DNA of 5,367 nucleotides from Spirochaetales bacterium (GTDB lineage: Bacteria > Spirochaetota > Spirochaetia > DSM-27196 > PWMO01). This document shows, piece after piece, positions 1 through 5,367 of this stretch. Each line of letters begins with the position of its first letter. The first letter of the stretch is position 1. The stretch lies in assembly GCA_007123465.1 (NCBI GenBank), contig SKLB01000149.1:1-5367 (forward strand). The letters run 5' to 3'. The position numbers and the translations under genes were made by a program. The notes beneath the pieces are model-generated. The model searched no databases. It was not told the origin of the DNA and worked only from the letters and a program-made list of their open reading frames with translations.

Positions 1-52
1 AAGTAACAGCAGGCCGGATTGGGACAGAACTCGGGGGCGGTGATGGTTGTGG

Positions 53-152
53 TGGTGCACACAGGCGGACCTCTGCACCAATACACAGCCTCCGCGGTTC
101 TGCTGCTTCAAAATGCCCGCGGAAAAAACAATTTTGGCACCAGTCAGCACCA
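53..152. repeat. Cluster of four GCACCA motifs upstream of the first gene
   Basis: The hexamer GCACCA occurs four times in about 100 bases: on the minus strand at 53-58 and on the plus strand at 75-80, 137-142 and 147-152. The first two form a perfect 7-base inverted repeat (TGGTGCA at 53-59, TGCACCA at 74-80) with centres 21 bases apart. The last two are direct repeats 10 bases apart, the second ending just before the candidate -35 box. Spacings near whole helical turns would suit a regulator binding site. The same hexamer also occurs about eight times, scattered, in the rest of the window, so only the clustering is notable. Operator function is inference. Confidence 0.3.
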
Positions 153-153
153 A

Positions 154-182
154 TTGACGCGCCGACCGAGCACGCATACATT
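154..182 (+). promoter_or_regulatory. Candidate sigma70-type promoter for the DUF418 gene
   Basis: TTGACG (154-159, five of six consensus bases) is followed after a 17-base spacer by TACATT (177-182, four of six). Transcription would start near 189, giving a leader of about 60 bases before the ATG at 250. The spacer is ideal but the -10 is mediocre. The rest of 1-249 holds no gene I can support. Confidence 0.4.
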
Positions 183-202
183 GAAAGCACCCAAGAACAC
201 AC

Positions 203-234
203 GCCGGGCCCGCCTGGCTCTTTTCGTGCCCGGC
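203..234 (+). other. Small hairpin in the 5' leader of the DUF418 gene
   Basis: GCCGGGC (203-209) and GCCCGGC (228-234) are perfect 7-base inverted arms around an 18-base loop, ending three bases before the Shine-Dalgarno. There is no T-run after it, so it is not an intrinsic terminator. It could influence ribosome access or be a chance pairing in GC-rich DNA. I see no known riboswitch. Confidence 0.25.
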
Positions 235-237
235 TGC

Positions 238-244
238 AAAGGAG
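238..244 (+). promoter_or_regulatory. Shine-Dalgarno that sets the DUF418 start
   Basis: AAAGGAG lies five bases before the ATG at 250. It is the only strong ribosome binding site in the window. It decides the start against a longer in-frame reading that could begin at a TTG at 19; the extra 77 residues of that reading look like translated non-coding sequence. Confidence 0.75.
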
Positions 245-249
245 CCGGA

Positions 250-1533
250 ATGGCAACCGAAACGCCGAACAATCCCCCAAAAGAACCGCCCGACACCGCC
301 CACACCACAGCCCAACTCCGCCCCATCCAGCCGCAAGAACGCGTCTTTGCGATTGACGCGGTCCGCGGAACCGCAATTCTCGGCATTCTCGTGGTCAACA
401 TGATGTTTTTCGCCTGGCCCTTCTACAAGATTCTCACCGTGGGAAGCTTCGGCGGAGGACCGCTCGACCGGATCGCCGAGTTTGCGATCTGGTTTTTTGC
501 CGAGTCCAAGTTTATCACCATGTTTTCCCTGCTGTTCGGACTCGGGTTTTCAATGCTCATAGCTCGTGCGGAAAAGGCCGGCCGCTCACCGACGCGACTC
601 TTCTCACGGCGGCTCTTTGTTCTGCTCCTGATAGGACTTGTCCACACCTTCTTCTTCTGGATCCACGACGTACTCGTCTATTTCGCGCTCACCGGTTTCC
701 TGCTTCTCCTGTTCCGCAAGCGCAAGAACCGTACGCTGCTTCGCTGGGCGGCGGTCTTTCTCGCGATTCCAGTTGCGTTTACGCTTCTGACCACAATTCT
801 CGGTACGGTGGTGTGGACATCACCAGAAGCGGTCGCGCAGCTCGAGTCCGAAATGGGCTCGCAGCGGCAGATGTTTGAGGAAATGTACTCCCGGGCCATG
901 ACCACGTACTCGAGCGGAACTTTCCTCGAGGTAACCGCCCAACGCGCGGTCGACTTCACCTTTGAGTTCTTCGGCGGTTACCTCATGTCCAGCCTCTACC
1001 TGATCGCCGCGATGTTCCTTATCGGCACGGTGATCGGCAGGCGCGGAATGCTGCAGAACCCCGCCGCCCATCTGCAAAGCTGGCAGAAACTCTTGCGCAC
1101 TGCCGCGCCAATCGGCATTATCACAAGCGCCATCTACACCTGGGCCCACGCCGTCGGCGACCCGCTCGCACTCGACTGGCCGGCGTTTTTCCAGGCAGTC
1201 GGAACGTATATCGGTGGCCCGGCACTTTCGCTGACCTACGTCGCCTGTATCGTTCTCTTCGTACAGAGCGAATCGGGCAAGCGACTCTTTACCCCGGTCG
1301 CTGCGGTGGGCCGCTACGCGCTCAGTAACTACCTCTTTCAGTCGGTCGTCTGTACCACGTTATTCTACGGCTACGGGTTCGGACTTTTCGGCCGGGTCCG
1401 CCCGGCCCTCGGCCTTCTGCTGACCGTGATCATCTTTGCGCTACAAATGGGTCTCAGTACGCTGCTGCAGAAGCGCTTCCGCTACGGACCCGCGGAATGG
1501 CTCTGGCGAAAACTCACCTATCAGGCGTTGTAG
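250..1533 (+). CDS. DUF418 (YeiB-like) family polytopic membrane protein
   Basis: This 427-residue inner-membrane protein begins with a polar, proline-rich tail of about 30 residues. The family signature RVFAIDAVRG (31-40) opens the first membrane helix, and KFITMFSLLFGLGF (87-100) is the second hallmark. Further hydrophobic segments lie near 121-155, 165-188, 243-263, 284-300, 320-338, 357-380 and 385-405. The C-terminal DUF418 domain shows GRYALSNYLFQSVVC (354-368) and RYGPAEWLWRKLTY (411-424). The length is about usual for the family, and all hallmark blocks are present, so the gene looks intact. DUF418 proteins resemble membrane acyltransferases in their DaxRG-type start, but their substrate is not established; transport or acyl transfer to an envelope component are the usual guesses. 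The start is fixed by the Shine-Dalgarno at 238-244. It appears monocistronic, with its own promoter and a probable terminator. The family call is firm; the function is unknown. Confidence 0.93.
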   Translation: MATETPNNPPKEPPDTAHTTAQLRPIQPQERVFAIDAVRGTAILGILVVNMMFFAWPFYKILTVGSFGGGPLDRIAEFAIWFFAESKFITMFSLLFGLGFSMLIARAEKAGRSPTRLFSRRLFVLLLIGLVHTFFFWIHDVLVYFALTGFLLLLFRKRKNRTLLRWAAVFLAIPVAFTLLTTILGTVVWTSPEAVAQLESEMGSQRQMFEEMYSRAMTTYSSGTFLEVTAQRAVDFTFEFFGGYLMSSLYLIAAMFLIGTVIGRRGMLQNPAAHLQSWQKLLRTAAPIGIITSAIYTWAHAVGDPLALDWPAFFQAVGTYIGGPALSLTYVACIVLFVQSESGKRLFTPVAAVGRYALSNYLFQSVVCTTLFYGYGFGLFGRVRPALGLLLTVIIFALQMGLSTLLQKRFRYGPAEWLWRKLTYQAL

Positions 1534-1583
1534 TTAATCGAGTGCACGAAAACGCATGATTCACAGCGGTTCGCGGTACAGTG

Positions 1584-1610
1584 AAAGCGACCCGGGAACC
1601 CGGCTTTTTT
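1584..1610 (+). terminator. Probable intrinsic terminator after the DUF418 gene
   Basis: CCGG (1592-1595) pairs with CCGG (1600-1603) around a GAAC tetraloop. AAAG (1584-1587) can extend the stem by pairing with CTTT (1604-1607) across a four-base bulge, and the run TTTTTT (1605-1610) follows. It lies about 50-75 bases past the stop at 1533. The core stem is short, so strength is uncertain. The T-run also argues against the in-frame TTG at 1609 as the start of the next gene. Confidence 0.45.
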
Positions 1611-1724
1611 GAACCTGGGCAGCAGACCGCAGTCCGCGAGTACGCTTGCGCCATCGGCTTCAATCAGCGCGGCCCAACCGGTTACGCTGCGGGTACATCT
1701 TTCGAATACCCACTCACCCGGCTG

Positions 1725-1733
1725 TGGTATAAT
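1725..1733 (+). promoter_or_regulatory. Extended -10 promoter of the peptidase-like gene
   Basis: TGGTATAAT is a perfect TATAAT hexamer (1728-1733) preceded by the TGn extension. No good -35 is found at 16-18 bases upstream, which is tolerated by extended -10 promoters. The expected transcription start is near 1740. The in-frame ATG at 1732 would then lie inside the promoter and could not be the start, which favours the ATG at 1744 (leader of about four bases) or the ATG at 1753. Confidence 0.55.
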
Positions 1734-1743
1734 GAAGAGAGCC

Positions 1744-3240
1744 ATGCGTTGCATGACCGGTTCAGTGAATTGCAGTCGGCCCCTGAGGTGCTCGTTCTTC
1801 GGGCGCGGACGCGAGCCGGGTTGTATCCTGGCGTTAGCGTTTGGCGCCCTGCTCCTGCTGTTGGTCACGGCGGCCGGCGTTACACAGCCCATTCTGCCAC
1901 CCGATATGCGCTCGTTCAGCGGCAGCCCGCTTATGCTGCAGGTCGTGCTTTCGGATCCTGATCGCCGGCTGCGCAGCTCCACGCTGTCGTGCGAATCGAG
2001 CACGCTCGCGTACCGGATCCCGACCGACCTCGATCGCGCCGAGCATCTGTTCCACGTGAGCCCGTTCTTCGGGCCCGGTGTCCACGATGTCGAAGTGCGC
2101 CTGGACATCGATGAGGGTCAGTCCAAACGGACGCGGGTTCAGGTTGGTTTCGTTGATTTTGTCTGGGGGCGTGACAACCTGAGTTTCGGCAACAACCACG
2201 CCTACACAAGTGTCATTGGTACCTTTGGCGAGGTGCTCGGCGACTGGATCCGCGAGCGGTTTGGCGAAATCGACGAGGCGGACCTGATCCTGCTTGTTGA
2301 CTACATGTACAGCCTGTTCGGAACCAATACCGGTCGCTGCTATGCGTTTGCCGGGACCGAGGTGCGCTACTGGCGCTGGCCGGATCTGCTGCCGACCTAC
2401 TTCCGCACCGCCCACGACCTGCCGGGCAGCGTCGCGCGCCACCAGCGCGAGATAAACTATCTGCAGTTCGATCTGGTCTTCGAGCACTTCATCGCGCACG
2501 GCTGGTTTGACCGGCTGTGGCGGCCGATGAGCCGTGAGCAGATCCACGCTCAGGCGCTCGAGATCGAGGCGCGCATCGCCGCCGGTGAGCCGGTTGCGGT
2601 CGGCTTCGGCGGCCCCGGATTTCACCACTCGATGCTCGTCTTCGGATTCATCCACAACCCGGCTCGACAGACCATTGACCTGCTGGTGGCAAACAACTGG
2701 AAGAGCGACGAGAAACTGAACATCCACAGCGAGGACGCGGAGATGGTGCGGCTGTTCCTTGCCCCCGACCGAGAGGGAGCGCGGATCGAGTGGCGCTACG
2801 CCGACGGCCTGCGCACGAGTGTCATCGACCGGCTGATCACGCTCGACGTTCTGCGTGACGCGCACATCCACGACCGCAGGCATCTGGAGGCGCTGCTCGC
2901 ACGGCTCCGCGCGGAGTTCACGGCTCAAGCACGTGCGCTCGTTGTAGTGGAGGAGGTCGTCGGGGCGCGGCTGGTTGCCGATGGCGGCATGGCCGGAAGG
3001 CTGCGCAACCGGGATGTGCGACAGCTCGACGATGGCTGGTTTGAATACCTCGGACGGGTCTACCGGTTTTCGTATCCTGCCGGCGCCGAGCTCGAGCTGG
3101 AGATCGAAGACGACGTCGGCGCCAGGCTGTACCACATCACGCCCGGCGCGCTGCCGGCAATCGAACACGCCGAAGTGACCCGCACGGCAGCGCCTCCAGC
3201 CGGGCTGGTTGAGACCCGGCGCGTCGGGCTTCATCGGTAG
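1744..3240 (+). CDS. Membrane-anchored papain-fold (C39-like) cysteine peptidase-like protein, function unknown
   Basis: The protein has 498 residues if begun at the ATG at 1744; ATG 1753 and GTG 1765 are in-frame alternatives, and no clear Shine-Dalgarno decides between them. A basic stretch precedes one hydrophobic helix at 27-46, either a membrane anchor or an uncleaved-looking signal peptide (possible cut after AAG, 45). Residues 60-140 look like a beta-rich domain. A peptidase-like core follows: DFVWGRDNLSFGNN (138-151), then TGRCYAFAGTEVRYW with candidate nucleophile Cys199, then GFHHSMLVFGF with candidate His295, then LLVANNW with Asn317/318. That order and spacing match papain-fold C39-like or transglutaminase-like enzymes. 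Residues 360-400 look helical, and a second beta-rich segment (430-470) ends the protein. I recognise no specific family. It probably acts outside the cytoplasm. It is transcribed alone and converges on the antiporter gene. Coding status is firm, the fold moderate, catalysis inferred. Confidence 0.8.
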   Translation: MRCMTGSVNCSRPLRCSFFGRGREPGCILALAFGALLLLLVTAAGVTQPILPPDMRSFSGSPLMLQVVLSDPDRRLRSSTLSCESSTLAYRIPTDLDRAEHLFHVSPFFGPGVHDVEVRLDIDEGQSKRTRVQVGFVDFVWGRDNLSFGNNHAYTSVIGTFGEVLGDWIRERFGEIDEADLILLVDYMYSLFGTNTGRCYAFAGTEVRYWRWPDLLPTYFRTAHDLPGSVARHQREINYLQFDLVFEHFIAHGWFDRLWRPMSREQIHAQALEIEARIAAGEPVAVGFGGPGFHHSMLVFGFIHNPARQTIDLLVANNWKSDEKLNIHSEDAEMVRLFLAPDREGARIEWRYADGLRTSVIDRLITLDVLRDAHIHDRRHLEALLARLRAEFTAQARALVVVEEVVGARLVADGGMAGRLRNRDVRQLDDGWFEYLGRVYRFSYPAGAELELEIEDDVGARLYHITPGALPAIEHAEVTRTAAPPAGLVETRRVGLHR

Positions 3241-3259
3241 ATCCTCTCATCCCGGCTGG
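3196..3259. repeat. Inverted repeat spanning the convergent gene junction
   Basis: CCAGCCGGG (3196-3204) and CCCGGCTGG (3251-3259) are perfect 9-base inverted arms around a 46-base loop that contains the stop codon at 3240. The left arm also lies in its own near-palindrome (CCAGCC-G-GGCTGG, 3196-3208). No T-run follows on either strand, so this is not a classical intrinsic terminator. It is the only secondary structure I can offer for ending the two converging transcripts, and it may be chance. Confidence 0.25.
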
Positions 3260-3297
3260 TGCTGATTGTGCTGTGTGTCGGCGTGGCGGAGCGCTGG

Positions 3298-4497
3298 TTA
3301 TCGGCGGTGGCCCCCGGGGACTTTCCTCCGCTGTTGCAGCCGGCGGCCGATCAGACCCGTGGCAGCGGCGCCGAGCAGACAGGACATCGCAATCAGTATT
3401 ATAACAGCATCTACCACCAGGGCATCGAAGAAGCCTGCCTGATGAGCTGCGGTGGTTACCGCCAGCGTGGCGGCGGCCTGCGGGAGGGTCAGGCTGAACA
3501 TAAGCAGCCGGTCGGACAGGCTGTAGCGAAAGATCCTGCCGGTAATGAGTGCGGCTGCCAGCTTGCCGCCGATTAGCAGCGCAATCAGCACCCCCGCCAG
3601 CAGCCAGACGCGGGGGTCGTCTACAAACACCGAAACATCTATCAGCATGCCGGTGGCAACAAAGAAAAAGGGGATAAAGATCATGTTTCCGGCAAACTCT
3701 ACGTGCTCGCGAAGATCCTCGCGCTTGCTGATCGCCGGGTTGATGCAGATACCGGCCAGAAATGCGCCCAGGATCTTCTCGGTGCCCACCAGATCGGTGG
3801 CAGACGCCAGTAAGAGCATCATGACCAGCACATACAGGGCGTTCTCGGCCTTGGTGGATCGGAACTTGAACATCCAGCGGCTCAGGCGCGGTACGATAAT
3901 CACGGACAGCACCGCAATCAGCGCGAGCAGCAGCAGCGGCCGCATGGCATCAAGTGTGCCGCCGGTCCCGGCCGAGCCGAACTGCAGTACCACTACCAGG
4001 AGCACCAGAGCCAGCGTGTCGGTAATCAGGGTGCCCCCGACAACCGCGGACACAGCCGGCCGGTGTTGCAACTCCATCTTCTGTACCATCGGATAAGTCA
4101 GCAGTGTATGCGAGCTGATCACCGCACCAAGCAGCACTGCAGCCGGCCATCCCCATTCCATCAGGCGTCCGACCGCTACAGCCGGCAGGAAGGTCAGCAG
4201 GAATGAGGACATCCCCAACGCAGCAGTCTCCTTACTGCGCGACTTGGCTGTCTCCCAGTCCACTTCCATCCCGGCCAGAAACATGATGTATATCAGTCCT
4301 ATGCCGCCCAGCAGATCAACCACCGGTTCCCTGGGCAGGATCCGCAGGCCCTCGGGGCCGAGCACCATCCCGAGCAGAATCAAACCGATGAGTCCGGGGA
4401 TGTGCAGGCGCTCCATGGTCAGCTTTACTACCAGGGCAGCTGCTGTCAACAAGGTAATCTGAAGTATCGTGTCGGTAACGGGAATCGCAATCGGCAT
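3298..4497 (-). CDS. CPA2-type cation:proton antiporter (Na_H_Exchanger domain), no regulatory tail
   Basis: This 399-residue inner-membrane protein exchanges monovalent cations (Na+ or K+) for protons, by family. It is almost wholly the Na_H_Exchanger domain, with about 12 hydrophobic helices. Recognisable blocks are IPGLIGLILLGMVLGPEGL (33-51), IGLIYIMFLAGMEVDW (66-81), SSHTLLTYPMV (128-138), GGTLITDTLAL (154-164), EKILGAFLAGICINP (240-254) and FIPFFFVATGMLIDVSVF (274-291). The likely ion-site acid is Asp160 in a Thr-Asp pair, not the Asp-Asp pair of NapA/NhaA-type exchangers. Lys312 lies where those proteins have a helix-10 lysine. The chain ends in a short basic tail (385-399) and lacks the TrkA-N/RCK or USP domains seen in many Kef-like relatives. 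The ATG at 4497 has no clear Shine-Dalgarno but sits just after a promoter-like element. Family certain; ion specificity is not readable. Confidence 0.93.
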   Translation of the reverse strand: MPIAIPVTDTILQITLLTAAALVVKLTMERLHIPGLIGLILLGMVLGPEGLRILPREPVVDLLGGIGLIYIMFLAGMEVDWETAKSRSKETAALGMSSFLLTFLPAVAVGRLMEWGWPAAVLLGAVISSHTLLTYPMVQKMELQHRPAVSAVVGGTLITDTLALVLLVVVLQFGSAGTGGTLDAMRPLLLLALIAVLSVIIVPRLSRWMFKFRSTKAENALYVLVMMLLLASATDLVGTEKILGAFLAGICINPAISKREDLREHVEFAGNMIFIPFFFVATGMLIDVSVFVDDPRVWLLAGVLIALLIGGKLAAALITGRIFRYSLSDRLLMFSLTLPQAAATLAVTTAAHQAGFFDALVVDAVIILIAMSCLLGAAATGLIGRRLQQRRKVPGGHRR

Positions 4498-4504
4498 ACA
4501 GCCA

Positions 4505-4533
4505 ACAATAGCGCCTCAGAAACCCGGAATCAA
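4505..4533 (-). promoter_or_regulatory. Candidate sigma70-type promoter of the antiporter gene
   Basis: Read on the minus strand, TTGATT (4533-4528, four of six consensus bases) is followed by a 17-base spacer and TATTGT (4510-4505, four of six). Seven bases separate the -10 from the ATG at 4497, so transcription would begin at or next to the start codon. It lies in the 97-base gap after the methyltransferase gene, where no terminator is visible, so read-through from that gene is also possible. Confidence 0.4.
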
Positions 4534-4593
4534 GGTCGACGCGGAGCTCTAACGGCCGGGACATGCTGATGACCGGATACTGCGTGCCTTATG

Positions 4594-5343
4594 CTACTGC
4601 CTGGTCAACTGATACTCCTGGTGCGCAAAGACAAGACCGCCGCGGAACATAAACTCAAAGACCCGTTGGGCAAAATGGTGCGGATGCAGCAGGTAGTGTA
4701 CCAGCCAGCGGCGCAACGGCTGCGCCGGCAACTCCTGGTCCGTGTTTTGTCCGGCCAGCAGATCCTTCAGCCTGATCAGCTCGCGCTGGTGGAACTCGTC
4801 CTGGATACGCAGGCCCGCCTCGGCAAACAGCCGGCGAGCCTGCTTGGGCGAGATGTCGCGTTTGTGGTGCGGGCTGGCCCAGTCCAGCGTCAGAGAAGCA
4901 GGGAAACCGAGTGCGCACACACCGTTCGGGCGCAGAGAACGCTGCATCCAGCACAGGAACCCCACCACATCGTTAATATGCTCGATGGTGGCGATGCTGA
5001 CAATCGCGTCAAACGATCCCAGCGAGTTCAGAAAAGACGGGTCGTCGGCACTGCCAACTCGGAACGTAAGCCGGTCTCCTCCGTACATCTCCTGTGCATA
5101 CTTGATGGCCCGTGGCTCGATGTCTACGGCTACAACCTCGCCTATTGCCGATAACAGCTTTGATCCGTAGCCTGAGCCGCACGCCATATCCAGAATGCGC
5201 ACCGGTCTGCCGCCGAATCGGCCGCACAGCCATGAAACCGCTACCTCGTAGCGCTGAACAAAGACCTTGAGAATCGCGTTCTGAAACTCATTCTCAGGGT
5301 CTATCTCTTCTGGATACAGCCGATCATCTTCAACCCATGGCAT
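4594..5343 (-). CDS. Class I SAM-dependent methyltransferase, substrate unknown
   Basis: This 249-residue protein, begun at the ATG at 5343, is a soluble cytoplasmic Rossmann-fold methyltransferase. Motif I is RILDMACGSGYG (49-60), the glycine-rich SAM loop. VAVDIEP (71-77) gives the acidic residue Asp74 that normally holds the ribose hydroxyls. FDAIVSIATIEHI (111-123) is the motif IV region typical of Methyltransf_11/25-like enzymes, and SLRPNGVCALGFP (136-148) is the next strand. SPHHKRDISPKQARRLFAEAGL (157-178) matches the usual helix before the last strands. The C-terminal 60 residues are basic, histidine-rich and aromatic and presumably help define the substrate, which cannot be read. 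An in-frame TTG at 5361 would add six residues, but neither start has a Shine-Dalgarno; ATG 5343 follows a -10-like TATACT. The gene is complete and lies 96 bases before the antiporter on the same strand. They could be cotranscribed, but no functional link is apparent. Confidence 0.9.
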   Translation of the reverse strand: MPWVEDDRLYPEEIDPENEFQNAILKVFVQRYEVAVSWLCGRFGGRPVRILDMACGSGYGSKLLSAIGEVVAVDIEPRAIKYAQEMYGGDRLTFRVGSADDPSFLNSLGSFDAIVSIATIEHINDVVGFLCWMQRSLRPNGVCALGFPASLTLDWASPHHKRDISPKQARRLFAEAGLRIQDEFHQRELIRLKDLLAGQNTDQELPAQPLRRWLVHYLLHPHHFAQRVFEFMFRGGLVFAHQEYQLTRQ

Positions 5344-5349
5344 TGGTAA

Positions 5350-5355
5350 AGTATA
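5350..5355 (-). promoter_or_regulatory. Candidate -10 element of the methyltransferase gene
   Basis: TATACT on the minus strand (5355-5350) matches five of six bases of TATAAT and ends six bases before the ATG at 5343. The expected start of transcription falls on the start codon itself. The matching -35 region would lie beyond the window edge, so the promoter cannot be confirmed here. The sequence between it and the ATG shows no ribosome binding site. Confidence 0.35.
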
Positions 5356-5367
5356 AGGCAAGTAGCG

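Noticed and set aside
19..249. A 77-residue N-terminal extension of the DUF418 protein from a TTG at 19
   Set aside because: The extension lacks domain character, spans the candidate promoter and leader hairpin, and a strong Shine-Dalgarno precedes the ATG at 250.
1581..1961. A 126-codon plus-strand frame overlapping the start of the peptidase-like gene
   Set aside because: It begins upstream of the terminator-like T-run, shares bases with the signal/anchor-encoding frame, and its translation shows no motif or hydrophobic pattern.
1834..3234. A 466-codon open reading frame on the minus strand, opposite the peptidase-like gene
   Set aside because: It lies almost wholly within a plus-strand gene that shows a hydrophobic helix and peptidase-like motifs. 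Its own translation is polar, Arg/Gln/Val-rich and without recognisable motifs. Long antisense frames are expected in GC-rich coding DNA.
3545..4096. A 183-codon plus-strand frame opposite the antiporter gene
   Set aside because: Its Ser/Thr/Arg-rich translation is the usual antisense reading of hydrophobic membrane-helix codons. The antiporter motifs on the minus strand are unambiguous.
4591..5154. A 187-codon plus-strand frame opposite the methyltransferase gene
   Set aside because: The minus strand carries clear SAM-binding motifs over the same bases, and the plus-strand translation has no domain-like pattern.
1..5367. The idea that the four genes form one defence or biosynthetic system
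   Set aside because: The two pairs converge, at least three genes appear to have their own promoters, the families have no known joint pathway, and no nuclease, toxin, transposase or repeat-array signal is present.

Overview
The window is bacterial DNA, GC-rich by eye (around 60%) with dense coding and short gaps. It carries four complete protein genes in two converging pairs. None of them is a good phylum marker. Many GC-rich lineages (halophilic or alkaliphilic spirochaetes, gammaproteobacteria, the Deinococcus group) would fit, and I do not commit to one.

Layout, left to right. Bases 1-249 hold no convincing gene. They contain a cluster of GCACCA motifs, a candidate sigma70-type promoter, a small hairpin and a good Shine-Dalgarno sequence leading into the first gene. 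Bases 250-1533 (+) encode a DUF418/YeiB-family polytopic membrane protein. A short GC stem plus T-run near 1584-1610 probably terminates it. Bases 1744-3240 (+) encode a membrane-anchored or exported protein that looks like a papain-fold (C39-like) cysteine peptidase of unknown role; an extended -10 element sits just before its start. A 57-base convergent gap follows. Bases 3298-4497 (-) encode a CPA2-type cation:proton antiporter without a regulatory tail. Bases 4594-5343 (-) encode a class I SAM-dependent methyltransferase.

The genes do not form a recognisable pathway. Three are independently transcribed by the look of their promoters, and I see no defence, mobile or biosynthetic system. 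The DUF418 protein, the anchored peptidase-like protein and the antiporter all belong to the cell envelope, but this may be coincidence.

The most interesting signals are two. First, the peptidase-like gene has a recognisable Cys/His/Asn arrangement inside an otherwise unfamiliar protein. Second, three of the four genes lack a convincing Shine-Dalgarno and instead have a -10-like hexamer 6-10 bases before the chosen start codon. That is the arrangement expected for leaderless or nearly leaderless mRNAs. No RNA genes, CRISPR arrays, insertion sequences or attachment sites were seen.
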